Shown here: piece by piece, positions 1-11,802 of the stretch
Layout: every line of letters starts with the position of its first letter
How positions within the stretch are numbered: position 1 is the stretch's first letter
Assembly: GCA_029204225.1 (NCBI GenBank)
Contig: CM055111.1
Location: 9,991,000-10,054,999 of the forward strand
Length of the DNA stretch: 64,000 nt
Direction: 5' to 3'
From: Diphasiastrum complanatum
Lineage: Eukaryota > Streptophyta > Lycopodiopsida > Lycopodiales > Lycopodiaceae
Position numbers and translations under genes: made by a program
The notes under the pieces: generated by a model
The model's database searches: none
The model's input: only the letters and a program-made list of their open reading frames with translations
What the model was told of the DNA's origin: nothing

Positions 1-189
1 GATTTGCCAAAGTCTAAGAAAAATGTGGAAAGATTTGTGAAGCATGTGTACTTTCAAAAGTTCACATGCTACCATGGATCAGGCTTGAAATGACTTAAAA
101 ATGGCTCTTGATCACATAGATCCAACCACAACACAAAGTTTGAAGATCTACTAATTTTGAAAAAACCTACTATTTTTTGTAGCTAGATT

Positions 190-458
190 GCTCTGACACC
201 ATGTGAAAATTTAAGATCTAATTATGATCATAAATGTGGATCTAGACCAATAGTAGTTGCACACAAGTCACGTGTCAAATTGATAGACCAATAGTAGTTG
301 CACACAAGTCACTTGTCAAATTGGTAGACAACAAAACCACTATTTTGATCAAGATCACTCTACCAATTCAAGATAGAACCAAAAGTTATCCAATTCGTCC
401 TATTCTCTATTAAAAGATTATACTACATCAATTAATCATCATTTATTTCTCTCCTCCA
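190..458 (-). repeat. LTR start preceded by primer-binding site complement
   Basis: Positions 190-201 are the complement of an initiator-Met tRNA primer-binding site (TGGTGTCAGAGC on the minus strand, one base off the usual TGGTATCAGAGC). An LTR-like TG start follows at 202. This is the 5' LTR junction of a minus-strand retrotransposon whose interior lies left of the window. The rest of this stretch has no coding sign. Confidence 0.4.
243..324. repeat. 41-bp tandem duplication
   Basis: Two adjacent copies (243-283 and 284-324) differ at only two or three positions. They lie inside the LTR-like stretch that begins at 202. Confidence 0.85.
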
Positions 459-1133
<675 letters not shown>

Positions 1134-1717
1134 ATATCCCCCACCAAAATTGGTGACAGTCCCATGGCACCTACCTCAACGTTTGAATGTTGCGGAATGT
1201 TGTGTGGTAATCCCGAGATGAATGTGTGCATTTTGTGAGCTTAGAAAAATTGCCATATTTTTGAATTGTCTCAAAGCCATGTGGCACTATGATTTTCTTT
1301 TTGTAGTGCATCTTGAGTGGACTAGCCTGATAATAAGGTGCATGATGATCCATGTTGGATAATAACATCTTAGCTTTTGCAATTTGCCTCAATGGACAAT
1401 CAAGACATGGATGGTTGACACCACATTGTATACACCAAGGCCAAAAGGTTGTTTGATCAGTTTGATATGGGCATGTGAACGACAATTTCTTCCTCCACAT
1501 CTGTAACATCGTGTACCATGCACAATATATCATTCTCTGTAAGGTGATAAGCATATACATGTAACAATTGTCCCTTATCACTCTCCACATAGTAGAGTGG
1601 TAAGCTATTATAATCTTCTGATGAATTCGGATACATGTATGATGATATGACCAATACTTCCACTCCACTTCTAACTGAAGGTTGTTCTAATGTGCTCGAA
1701 GCAAAGCTCCTTCCATC

Positions 1718-2380
1718 TTATGAATGAATCTCTTGTTGGCACGTTGTCAAGTTTGACCTTTCTTGATGTTCACCGCCAACCATATGCTCTACCTCATGTC
1801 CTTGATTTTGCAATTGAGGGTTTCTAACTAGACATTTTGTATGTGAATGATCTCCAAAGCAATAAGCACACTGGTCTGATTGTAATATCATCTTTCTGTA
1901 GACATTCGACTCATGGTGGTCATCTACTTGAGGATGTTCTTCACCAACTTTTGAATGCACAGTACTTGGTCTCATTGGCTCGTCTTCAGCACTTTGTTTT
2001 GATTTTGTGTCTTTTTTATTTGCACAATCATCTGACATGAGTGATGTTTGTTCTGGTTCTTCTTTTGATGATGTAAGAACTAAAGAGACTTTGTTTGACT
2101 CTGCTTCTCTTAAATTAGCTTCAATGTGGTTGGCATGTATACAGAGTTGTGTAGGTGTTGTATAGTGTGAATGCTTTCATACTTTGTCGAGTAGGCCAGT
2201 ATAATAATATGCCATTACAATCTTTGAAGGAATGGGAGAATCACAATCCATCATTATGTTGACAATTCTTCTGGTGTATTCTTGAATAATTTCATCATCA
2301 AACATAAATACTCGAGATAATTGTTGCTCTATAGTTGCCATAGCTTCAACAATAGATGATAAGATGTATCAGAAAAATAT
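1718..2380 (-). pseudogene. Retrotransposon Gag-like protein with zinc knuckle
   Basis: One minus-strand frame reads from about 2380 to 1718, broken by a TGA at 2177-2179. The upstream half has the helical gag pattern (IVEAMATIEQQLSRVFMF, then EYTRRIVNIM). The downstream half has a zinc knuckle, CAYCFGDHSHTKC, spaced CX2CX3HX4C, a variant seen in plant Ty3 Gag proteins. A second knuckle of the same spacing (CIQCGVNHPCLDC) lies in another frame near 1400-1440, so a frameshift separates the two. Gag would package element RNA in the cytoplasm. No pol domains follow. Family assignment is by pattern only. Confidence 0.55.
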
Positions 2381-2786
2381 TTGGATGTCCCACCTTTTCT
2401 TTTTTCTTTTTTCTTTTTTTTTGGAAGAATTGTTGAAGGTTAACAGAGAGATATAAAGATTTTAAGCAAAAGAAGTGTCCTTCCTTCACAAAAAAATGCT
2501 CAACATCTCAAGGAACCTTCATTGATAAATCAATATATTTAAAAGCTTCAGCAAAACTAGCAAAGGTTTTTTTAACCAAGAATTGATATTTTTGTAGAAA
2601 ATTTGAAAACTTATTAAAAAACAAAATGCAGTCCCCATTCATTTTTTTAACATTTTTGGAAATAACTCTCACAAATCACATCCATAATGCCATGCTTACC
2701 CTAGCATGCCAAAAGCAACATGCCTAAATGCATTCTAGCCACAAAATGCGAAAGAAAATGCTAACAAGCAAGATGAGAGTGCATTG

Positions 2787-3032
2787 CTCCCCAGCAATGG
2801 CATCAAAATTGTAGTGACTTTTATGTCCACCTTCAACCCTAGACCTAAGCACCTCCAAAGCATCAATTGATGAAGAGGATTCTAACATGTCATGTGTAAA
2901 TTCATTCCGATGAGAGTATGACCTCACCTTTAACTTGTTAGCAGTTGAATGGAGAGTGAACCTGTGTGAGAGAAGAGTGAAGCACCAAGAAACATGGAAG
3001 TAGAGAGGAACATGAGAGAGAGAGAGAGAGAG
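2787..3032 (-). repeat. Primer-binding region and truncated 5' LTR
   Basis: Positions 2787-2809 read, on the minus strand, as a decayed plant Ty3 primer-binding region. From 2810 the sequence repeats 459-680 with roughly 85-90% identity, through a short GA run. After 3032 the match stops abruptly, so this LTR is truncated. Confidence 0.6.
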
Positions 3033-3035
3033 GCA

Positions 3036-3500
3036 ATTTTTAACACTTCACATGGGTAACTTTAGGTGCACGTATATATCTTTGTAGGACTTCAAATTTT
3101 TTTAAAAAAAATTATAAACATGTTTCTATGGTCATAAAGGATTTTAAAAAGTAGATAGCCAAAGAAAAGGTTGTAAAAAGCACCTCCAAAAGAGCTGCAA
3201 CTTTTTAGCACCCTTTAATAATTTTCAACACTTTTCAGCACTTGACATGGATAACTTTAGATGCACATATCTATCTCTACATAACTCCAAATTGAAAAGA
3301 AATTTTTTCTTGAGAGACATGTTTCTATGGTCTTGTAATACTTTTTAAAGTACACAACCCAAAAAAATATTGTTATACACTCAAATATGATATTTCTAGT
3401 TTTGATGATTTTTATCAACACGTAAATGGGTAACTTTGGATGCACATATCTATCTTTATAGACCTCAAAATTCAAAAAAAAAATAAAATAAATGTAAAAC
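3036..3500. repeat. Three degenerate ~190-bp tandem repeats
   Basis: The phrase GGGTAACTTTAGGTGCACGT recurs with changes near 3053, 3245 and 3432, each followed by a CATATCTATCT-like string and an A/T-rich tail. Spacing is about 180-195 bp. No coding potential is seen. Confidence 0.6.
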
Positions 3501-3854
3501 TCACAATAATGTAGTCCCAACATATATGAAAATATTGAAGTTTGATCAGTACCCCCACATGTTTGACACATCATATCTTACATATAAGTTGCTTGAAATA
3601 AAGGTCTCAAAAATTTTAATTGGTAAATGTATATATGAAAAGCACCCATGTGAATGGATTTGATGTGATTCATCATAGTTTATGAGATATGATTTTTTAA
3701 ATAAGTGCTTGAAATGCACACTTTTGTGCAACTCTAGTTTTAAAACTCTCGAAAGGAACTCAAGTGCATCCATTATTTCTCGTCAGTCGACTTAAAAAAA
3801 ATCTATATGAAGTGATTATCTTGGTTCTGGAGATCTATTAGACCTGTCAGAAGA

Positions 3855-4051
3855 GTCATGTAGATTTATTCTGAACCCAAAAAGGTCTTGGATACGTGAA
3901 CTAAGCGATTGTGTAATCGTATAGCTACTGAGTGTTTGGTTTGCTGGAAAGGTCATACGGATGATGTTGACTCTTGGGAATAGGGGGATAGACTTAGAAA
4001 AAGCTTCTCTAACTTCAAGTTTTGAGGATAGAACTCGAGTAAGAGGGGAAG
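3855..4051 (+). pseudogene. Ty3 chromovirus pol end (chromodomain) remnant
   Basis: The plus-strand frame reads EPKKVLDT, stop, TKRLCNR, then ECLVCWKGHTDDVDSWE, followed by further stops. This is the pattern of the integrase C-terminus and chromodomain of plant Ty3 chromoviruses (a VLDTR-R-LRNR stretch, then EYLVKWKG and DATWE). The chromodomain tethers the integrase to chromatin. Several stops make it a pseudogene. It runs straight into a polypurine tract (4041-4051) and an LTR. The rest of pol is not visible to the left. Confidence 0.65.
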
Positions 4052-4053
4052 TA

Positions 4054-4173
4054 TGTCATGTCTACATTTAGGCTAATCTCAAATCTTGTAAATAAGTAAG
4101 AGGCCTATCTCAACCCATAAATTTATTATGGTTATGAGGAGTTCAGGAGTTGGGGCCCTCATGGTATTAGAGT
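4054..4173 (+). repeat. Short LTR between polypurine tract and primer-binding site
   Basis: Purine tract AAGAGGGGAAG (4041-4051) precedes TG (4054). CA at 4160-4161 is followed by TGGTATTAGAG (4162-4172), a one-base variant of the initiator-Met primer site. An LTR carrying a pol end on its left and a primer site on its right means two element interiors share one LTR. At 108 bp the LTR is very short and may be internally deleted. Confidence 0.55.
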
Positions 4174-6371
4174 CATAACTACTACATGTTGTTGATGTGA
4201 CCTCTCTCCCTATACAGATGTTGTTGGGCCATCCATAACTTGGGGACTAGATCCGTTTAATCTAGATAGGTTGAATAGGTTTGCACCACCATCCGTTTCC
4301 ATTCTTTTCTCTTGATTTAGCATCCTAGTAGTGATACCTCAAATAAATTTGTTGTTGGCATGATCTCTTCATCCTCATCAGCCATCATCTACAACAAACT
4401 AAACTATTAAACATATGCATAAAAAAATGACAATGATCAAACCTATCATCAAACACAGAGATATTATCAAGCAAAATATCTTATATGTTCCATACCACAA
4501 ATTTTTCCCATTGATGGATTTGATTTTTCCACCATGATAGCCAACTTTCGAATTCATGTGAACAATTCTCGTGAGCATTGCCAACTTTCCATAGTCAAGA
4601 TATTTTGTCGTAGAGCCTGTCTACAATACTATTGAGTGATTGTGTTTCTCCATTGCAATCACAAAGCAATATGATCATCTCTCGATAATCATTTTATGTA
4701 TTTTTGGGTGTTCTTGTTAACACTTTCCATAAAGTGAAACAAGCTGAATCTTTCTTTTCCAAGCAAAATAATGTTAGCACCTATTTCATAGACAATTGTT
4801 ATAGCATTTCAGTTTGCCCGAGCTTCATCAGCCATAAAACCCTTGTATGTAGGCTCATGCAAGTGATTTGACATGTCTCGATTCAAAAGACTCCAAAATA
4901 GCACTTGCGCTTGCACATCCTAAACCTTCATGTCACATATTGTTATCGTCTTCATTGATTGATTCTTGCAAAAAGTTAAACTATAAGGAAAACATCAAAG
5001 ATCAACAAGCAATTTCTAGAATTGCAAGCAAAGACAAGCTTATACCCTGTGTTGTAAACCTGGGCTGCCATTGTCACCCAATCATTCACCATGTATACGT
5101 GATCAAAATAACACCAAGAATTTGCAAGATCATTTCCTACTTGCATCCTCTTCTTGAGATCCACTCCTAAAGTAGGCACAGGAGGATATTGCACAGTGCC
5201 TCCCTCCAACTTCTGATTTGTAACACATGATGCATCATCATCATTACTAGATGAAATCAATGTCTCGAATAAACAAAATGTATTGATAAAAATATCACAA
5301 TCAAATAAAAAACGTTGGTAAGTTCCTAAAATGTTGTAGTTTTTTTACTCAATCTCAAATTGAAGTGACCTAAGGATAACATACTTCAGTATACATTAGC
5401 ACAAATAACCTTTGGAGACATATTTTGGATGACACTTCATAGAACATTCACAACACTTTTGAAGGCCAAGGCTACAATATTCTGCATCTTATGCAGTGGC
5501 ACAAGAAAATGTTTGTCGTAAACAAGGACTAAAGACTTTGGATGGTAAAGCTAATGAGGAAGCGATGTGAAGAGTCAAAGCAAGGAAGTGGGCTTGTGTG
5601 CAAGTGGAGTTTCATGTGGCATGTGTGCAATAAGGATTGAAGTGAGTCTTGATAATGAGGAATTCGTGGAATGGCAAAAGTATAAATCTAGGTGTTGAAG
5701 GGACTTCAACCAGTGAATGACTAGTTCTAAGTGGAAGAAGAGAAAAGAGTGATATGGTGGTGTGATGGGGTGACTATAAAATTATAGATATATAAGATGG
5801 AAGATAGTCAACTACATTATGGTCTGGACTAACAAAATGGCATGTGAAATCAACTAATGTGGGCTACTTATTTAGACAACTACTGATATAGCCAACTCAT
5901 GAGACCCACCAATATGAAGTAAAAGCTCAATGTATGTTGTGATTGGGCTATATCGGTTAAAACTGTGTATGCATGGTTTCTCATCTTCAAGTACATGTAT
6001 GCATATAGGATCTCTCACTATACTTTTCCTTGGTCATCACTTAGTTGGAGATGGTCAACTATATGCCACTAGATAGAATAGAGTTAGTTGTTTGAGAAAG
6101 CAATATCCAAGGTTTTAAAATGATAGGTCATTTCAGACACCACTTAAAACACTATTGTAAACATGTTTGAAATTTGCTATTAAACACCAATTGAAATTAT
6201 ACTACATCAAAAAAACCGTCCTAAACTTTATGAAAAATAAAAGTGTGACGAGGTCAAGAATCGAGATTTTGGAACATTTTCAAGGGGTTGGAAAGTTTTT
6301 GGAACATTTTCAAGGTTGGTGGCTTTGTTGATGGAAATACACAATCTATTCTATTGTGAAACTCGTAGAAC
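4174..6371. other. No supported gene; weak transposase-like trace on minus strand
   Basis: No intact gene is seen. On the minus strand around 4840-4690 a broken translation reads EARAN-NAITIVYEIGANI, then FHFMESVNKNTQKYIK. This loosely recalls the central part of MULE-type transposases (an Asp-region followed by a C/FxxH...N box). The open frame at 4976-5260 could be upstream of it. The assignment is weak. Confidence 0.25.
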
Positions 6372-6906
6372 AAAGTGCAGTAGTTACCAGCAAAGATGAT
6401 CAAGATAGTAGCTATGCGCAATAGAACGAAACAATAGTGAGACAAAAACTTGCATTCTGATTGAAGGGACAAAGATGAGTACAAGAGCGTGAAGCAGCGC
6501 GAGATAGTAAGCGCAAAAGTCACTTCAGTTGATAATCATTGATTTGCATATTACTTAGTACCTTAGTTACTTAACTGGAATACAGCCTACTGAGCATATT
6601 AGATCTGTTGACGCTATACATTCATGATTGCATGTCAGTGCTCAGTGCATTGGGAAGCATAAAATCTATCTACTCAATTTACTATGGAGTCGTCTGACAA
6701 TTCATGCATCGATGTATCGGGCACTTCGATGTGTCGGGCACTTCGATGTATTAGACACTTCGATGTGTCAGACACTTCAATGTATCGGGCACTTCGATGT
6801 GTCGGGTGCTGATGGAGTGAGTCGATTTGTCGTTGTCGAACTTTGATAGAATTTTTCAGGATGCTCATTACTTGACGGATTTGGTTTTGAGCATTAAAAT
6901 CCAACA
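6372..6906 (-). repeat. Copia 3' LTR (5'-truncated)
   Basis: Matches 11126-11802 apart from a ~90-bp deletion after 6685, where the 5' LTR has extra sequence at 11454-11535. It ends CCAACA at 6906 and is followed by the purine-tract complement CTCCCCCTTAA. Confidence 0.85.
6711..6812. repeat. 17-bp tandem repeats in Copia 3' LTR
   Basis: Six consecutive units of GATGTATCGGGCACTTC or close variants. The same block occurs in the 5' LTR at 11556-11652 with about 5.5 units. Confidence 0.9.
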
Positions 6907-6956
6907 CTCCCCCTTAATGTGGATCTTGAAAAACTTGGATCTTCATATTTAACATG

Positions 6957-7613
6957 TCATGAAATCTGATATGGTGATCCTTGGATAACCCCTTGGTGAA
7001 GTAATCTACTGCCATTAACTTTGTCCTGCCATAAAACAATGACACTTCCTTGCTTTTGCACTTTTTTTCTAAGGTAGTAATACCTGATTTCGATGTGTTT
7101 GCTCCGAGAGTGAAATCTCGCATATAGAGAGAGTGCTATTGTGCTTTGATTATCAAAATAAATTGTAGTTGGATGTTCTTGAGCAAGGTCGATATATGCA
7201 AGCAAGTTCCTTAGCCAAATTGCCTCCTTGGTAGCATTTGTGGCAGCTATGTATTCTGATTCCGTTGAAGATAATGCTACTAAGGTCTGCTTTGGGCTAT
7301 TCCATGAGATTGGGCATTGATTGTATAAAAATACAAATTCAGATGTCGATTTTCTGGTGTCGATATCTCTTGCCCAATCCACATCTGTGTATCCTTCAAG
7401 AATATTGGCAGATTGGCTGCCTCCATAGCAGATGCTGAGATGCTTTGTTGCTTGGAAAAACTTCATGACCTTCATGAGAGCTTTCCAATGGACTGGACCT
7501 AGGTTCGATAGGAATTGGCTGAGAGAGCTGATGGAGTATGCCAAGTCGGGTCGATTGCAGAGCATAGCATACATGAGTGACCCGATGATGGAGTGAAACA
7601 GATATTGCTTCAT
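6957..7613 (-). pseudogene. Copia RNase H and end of RT
   Basis: This open stretch begins in the RT connection (SIIGSLMYAM, RPDLAYSISSLSQFL), then holds RNase H with its acidic residues in YTDVDWA, STESEYIA and YFDNQSTIAL, and the usual SRSKHIEIRYYYLR block. RNase H removes the RNA strand during cDNA synthesis. The stretch is intact but lies downstream of broken RT and ends at a stop near 6957, just before the purine tract. It shares an ancestral frame with the RT at 7775-8347, interrupted by stops or frameshifts between 7614 and 7774. Confidence 0.85.
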
Positions 7614-7774
7614 TTCCTCCTCCTCTGCCTCAGATTGTGGACATTGCTCCTTTGACAGTTTCAGAACAAGGTCGAGTGGGAAGAAACTCGATTTAAATCG
7701 GTCATTCCATATTTGTCTAGCACGTTGATGAAATATCGTTGTTGACTAATGAAGATAAGTCTGCTGGGTCGATC

Positions 7775-8347
7775 TCAATAGATCTGGATTCCGAGACAAT
7801 AGTGGGTTGGACCCATATCAATCATTATGTACTCTTGTGCTAGCATGCATTTCGTATCCTTCAATAAATTCAGATTGTTACTATACAATAAGGTATCATC
7901 GACAATTAGAAATGCGTTGATCTTCTGAAACCAAGCTCTTGGTGACTGTTTCAAACCATAGAGAGCCTTGTGAATTTTGCACACTAGGTACTTCTTACCC
8001 TTCAACTTGTATCCCTCCGGCTACGAAATATAGATTTCCTCTTCGATAGTCCCGTTGAGGAAGGCAGTTTGGACATCCATTTGATGGACTTCTAGATCGG
8101 CTGTAGTTGCATAGGAGAGTAATAGACGAATCGAAGCATGTTTAACGACAGGCCTGAAGGTCTTCGAATAATCCAGATCTGGAATCTGGGAGAAGCCTTT
8201 GGCAACTAGCCTGGCCTTGTGTCGATTGAGTTCAACATCATACTTCACCTTGAATATCCATTTGCATGGAATCAGATTTCGATCCTTTGGTAGCTCAGTT
8301 ACAGTCCATGTTCGATTCTCGATGAGAGAATCGAATTCAGTGTCCAT
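7775..8347 (-). pseudogene. Copia reverse transcriptase with active-site deletion
   Basis: Two adjoining open stretches (8347-8021 and 8005-7775) in the order of a Copia RT: CKWIFKVKYD, ARLVAKGFSQ, VHQMDVQTAFLNG (first catalytic Asp), then KALYGLKQSPRAWF. The usual 25-30 residues between that motif and the YVDD box are missing. The box reads IVDD and runs straight on from INAFL. A stop separates the two stretches near 8020. The deletion would abolish function. Domain identity is certain from the motifs. Confidence 0.88.
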
Positions 8348-8482
8348 TGCAGCTTTCCACTGATCGGCATCTGGAGTCGAAATTGCCTCTGAAACGATGT
8401 TTGGTTAGCAGGCCGGCTCATCCATAAATCGGGATGGAGGCTGTCTGGACCGATTCGATCTTTTGGGTTGAACTTCAGTCCT

Positions 8483-9240
8483 CTAATGCGATTCAACTTG
8501 TCGAGAGTCTGACTCATTGTCGGAGGAGTCGGTGTCGAGCTTGTGATCAATCCTAAGTTTGAAGTTGTCGACTCTAGGATTGGAAGTCGATGGAGCTTTT
8601 CCCTTGTGGTCGAAGAATCGGTCTTTCACAAAAATGACATCTCTACTAGTAAACGATTTCTGAGTTTTTAGGTTGTAGAGCTTGTATGTCTTGTGATTTG
8701 GGAAATAGCCGACGAAGATCGACTTTCTGCTGGTGTCACCCAGTTTCTTTCTTAGATCTTCAGGGATCTGAGTGTAAGCAATGCATCCAAACACTCGAAT
8801 ATGCTTGAGTGATGGCTTCGATCCTGTCCACACCTCATGAGGTGTTTTGTCATTCAGGGCCTTAGTGATGAATCGATTTTGTAGATAGGCAGTTGTAGTA
8901 ACAGCTTCTGCCCAGAATTTCCAACATGCTCTTGGCACTTTTGATGAGTGTCTGATTCTTCCTCTAAGCTACACCATTGGACTGAGGTGAATAGCTAGTT
9001 GTGTATTGTTGATGTATTCCATTGACCTTGCAGAAGTTCTTGAATTCAATGGAGATGAATTCTCCCCCTCCATCAATACGTAGAGCTTTGATTTTTCTCT
9101 GGGTCTGATTTTCAACAGACGCCTTGAACTATTTGAAGAACTTGAATGCTTCGGATTTGTTCTTCAAGAAATAGGTGACAGTTCTTTAATAAAAGTTAGA
9201 AAATAAACAGCTCCCCCTGTCGAAACAGTCTGCATTGGGC
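8483..9240 (-). pseudogene. Copia integrase, catalytic Glu codon mutated to stop
   Basis: The core follows HSDICGP (first Asp), then RIDGGGEF (second Asp), then SPQSNGVA-stop-RKNQTLIK. The stop is a TAG exactly where Copia integrases have the catalytic Glu (GAG), near 8969. Beyond it an open stretch (8938-8483) carries the C-terminal part: AVTTTAYLQNR, PHEVWTGSKPSL, HIRVFGCIAYT, SIFVGY. Integrase joins cDNA to the host chromosome. Other stops lie at 9130 and near 9178. The downstream serine- and lysine-rich linker to RT is also broken. Confidence 0.85.
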
Positions 9241-10764
9241 CACAAATGTCACTATGTACAAGATCAAGCAAACCTCTTGAAGTATGAACTGAATCAGAGA
9301 TGAAAGGACTTCTAGCATGCTTGCTAATAATACAACTTTCACATGGAGAAGTTGATTTGCTAACAAAAAGAAGATCTTGCACTAAATTCTGAGTCGACAT
9401 TTGTTGAATATTATTAAAATTTAGAGGGCCTAATCTAAAATGCCAAAGCATATCAGTCGATTCAGAAGCCGATGTATGAAGAACTTGGCTTTTTGTCAAA
9501 TAGCAGTGACTAAGCTTGTAGAGATAGCCACACCGTCTACCGAAAACTAAAACTTTCATAGACTTGTCGAGTATGGTGCAGCCCTTTGTATCGAATTCAA
9601 CCCTCCGACCAGAATCAGTGATTCTGCTTATCGAAAGCAGATTCTTGCTAAGGTTAGGAGCATGAAGAACATTGGACAACAACTTTACTTCACCTTTCTG
9701 GAACTCAACTTTGACTGTTCCTTCACCTCCGATAGAGTGAGATGAGTTGTCTACGCACAACACTGGAATGGGTGAATGACTGAACCAGTCTCGATGGTGA
9801 GTCATGTGTTGAGTTGCTCCGGAGTCCAATACCAGGAGTCGATAACCTACTGCTTTTGAAGGCTGCTTCATCTTCCTCTTGTCCTTGATCAAGTGACTGG
9901 TTGTAGCAGCATTGGCTTGCTGTTGAAACTGCTTCTTCTTCTCATTGTTGTACTTTAAAGTTCGGCAGTCCTTGATGAGATGGCCAATCTTCTTACAACA
10001 TCTGCAGAATAGTTTCTGCATTGGTTGGAATAATGAAGATCCTGAAGTTGATGGTGTGTTTGATACAGGCTGCTGCATGTTGCTCCTCTTGTCAGTGTAG
10101 TATGACTTTGTAGATCTCTTGGATCCAAACTTCTGATTTTTCTTTGTGTATAGAGCTTGTGGATCTAAACTTCTGATCTTGAGCCGGAGGAGGAAGCATT
10201 CATTCTGATCTCCTCTTGTAGTAGTAGCGAGATGACTCTTGATAGAGTGAGATGTTGCTGGGTTGAAATAGCCATAACCCAAGTTTTATAGGCATCAAGG
10301 AGACTCAATAGTAGAGTCATTACTGCATCGGAATCTTCAATGATTGAGCCGGTTGCAGTCATTTGCTCCATAAGGTTTTTGAAAGTGTTGAGATGGCTCG
10401 AAACACTATCTACATCAGACATTCTGAGAGTGAAGAATTTCTTCCTCAAATGTAGTTTGGAAGTGACATCTCTGATGTCATAGAGAGTTGCTAGGATGTC
10501 CCATGTGTCCTAAGCGGTCTGAGTAGCACATATGTGGCTGATTTGAGAGTCTTTGATATTGAGAGTGATCAAGGCAAATGCCTTACATCCCTTTGTCTCC
10601 ATTCGGTGATGCTAGCTGCATCAAATCTCTGGTTTGACCTCAGTGCCATTAACGATGTCCCACAATTCTTTGGCAACCAAAACTACTTTCATCTTGAACT
10701 TCCAAAGATGGTAGTTCTCTTCGTCGAGTTTGTCAATCAGAGATGAACTACAAGATGGATCCAT
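9164..10764 (-). pseudogene. Copia gag, protease and integrase zinc domain
   Basis: The start at 10764 begins MDPSCSSSLIDKLDEENY, a typical UBN2-type gag start. Three stops fall before 10449, then an open stretch runs to 10165. A frameshift near 10180-10280 leads into a second stretch (10282-9164). That one holds the zinc knuckle CRCCKKIGHLIKDC (CX2CX4HX4C), the aspartic protease motif LDSGATQHMT, the GAG pre-integrase zinc site (WHFRLGPLNFNNI ... CESCIISKH) and the integrase start with HSDICGP. Gag and pol were ancestrally one frame. The element is dead but recognisable throughout. Confidence 0.88.
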
Positions 10765-10888
10765 TCTGGTTTAGTGAACGAGATCATTGGTAGAAACAAC
10801 GACAACGAGAATATTGTTGGCTGAGATGATGTCTTGGTAGAAACAAGACTGATAACCTACAATAGAAATGCAGATTACTGAACCACCC

Positions 10889-10990
10889 GCTCTGATACCA
10901 TGTCGGAAATCCGAATGTTATCAGAAATGAGCTCTGATACCATGTCGGAAATCCGAATGTTATCAGAAATGAACTCTGATACCATGACGA
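10889..10990 (-). repeat. Primer-site complement within 42-bp tandem repeat
   Basis: GCTCTGATACCATG (complement of the tRNA primer site plus the LTR TG) occurs at 10889 and again at about 10931. A third, one-base-different version lies at about 10973. The period is 42 bp. The first copy adjoins gag and is the functional junction. The others lie inside the LTR. Confidence 0.85.
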
Positions 10991-11802
10991 AAAACCGTGG
11001 GATCATAGAACTGATCGATTGATATCGGATCAGAGGAGCTCTGGTAGAAACAGATGCTCTGATATCAGATCAATAATGATAGTATAGTAGCGGAAGTAGA
11101 CGACGGGGGACGGTGCATGGATCGAAAGTGCAGTAGTTACCAGCAAAGATGATCAAGATGGGAAAAACAATAGCCATGCGAAATAGAACGAAACAGTAGT
11201 GAGACAAAAACTTGCACTCTGATTGAAGGAAAAAAGATGAGTACAAGAGCGTGAAGCAGCGCGAGACAGTAAGCACAAAAAGTTGCTTCAGCTGATAATC
11301 GTTGCTCTGCATACTAATTACTTAGTACCTTAGTTACTTAACTAGAATACAGCCTACTGAGCATGTTAGATTTGCTGACGCTATACATTGATGATTGTAT
11401 GTTAGTGCTCAGTGCATTGGGAAGCATAAAATCTATCTACTTAATTTACTATGGCCGTTATACATTAGATGGTGGTCCTTTGCAACTGTCAATATCTGTA
11501 CAAGTTAGGTTGACTGTCAATGATGTACTTGAAGTCGTCTGACAGTTCATGCATCGATGTATCGGGCACTTCGATGTATCAAACACTTCGATGTGTCAAG
11601 CACTTCGATGTATCGGGCACTTCGATGTGTCAGATGCTTCGATATGTCGGGTTAATGTTGAATATATACATATATACATGGTGAAATCGAAGTCGACAAG
11701 TCGATGTCTAATGGAGTGAGTCGATTTGTCGTTGGACTTTGACAGAATTTTTCAGGATGCTCATTACTTGATGGATTTGGTTTTGAGCATTGAAATCCAA
11801 CA
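10901..11802 (-). repeat. Copia 5' LTR
   Basis: Runs from TG (10901) next to the primer site to CA (11802). It contains the 42-bp repeats at one end and the 17-bp repeat block at 11556-11652. Confidence 0.85.

Larger units (their letters stand above)
6372..11802 (-). mobile_element. Copia LTR retrotransposon, near full-length, inactivated
   Basis: Minus-strand order: 5' LTR (10901-11802), primer-site complement (10889-10900), gag, protease, integrase, RT, RNase H, polypurine complement (6907-6916), 3' LTR (6372-6906, missing its first ~220 bp). Domain order gag-PR-IN-RT-RH is the Copia order. The coding region is broken by several stops, frameshifts and a deletion across the RT active site. 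The LTRs share a 17-bp tandem repeat block. The left edge at 6372 joins unrelated DNA. Confidence 0.9.
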
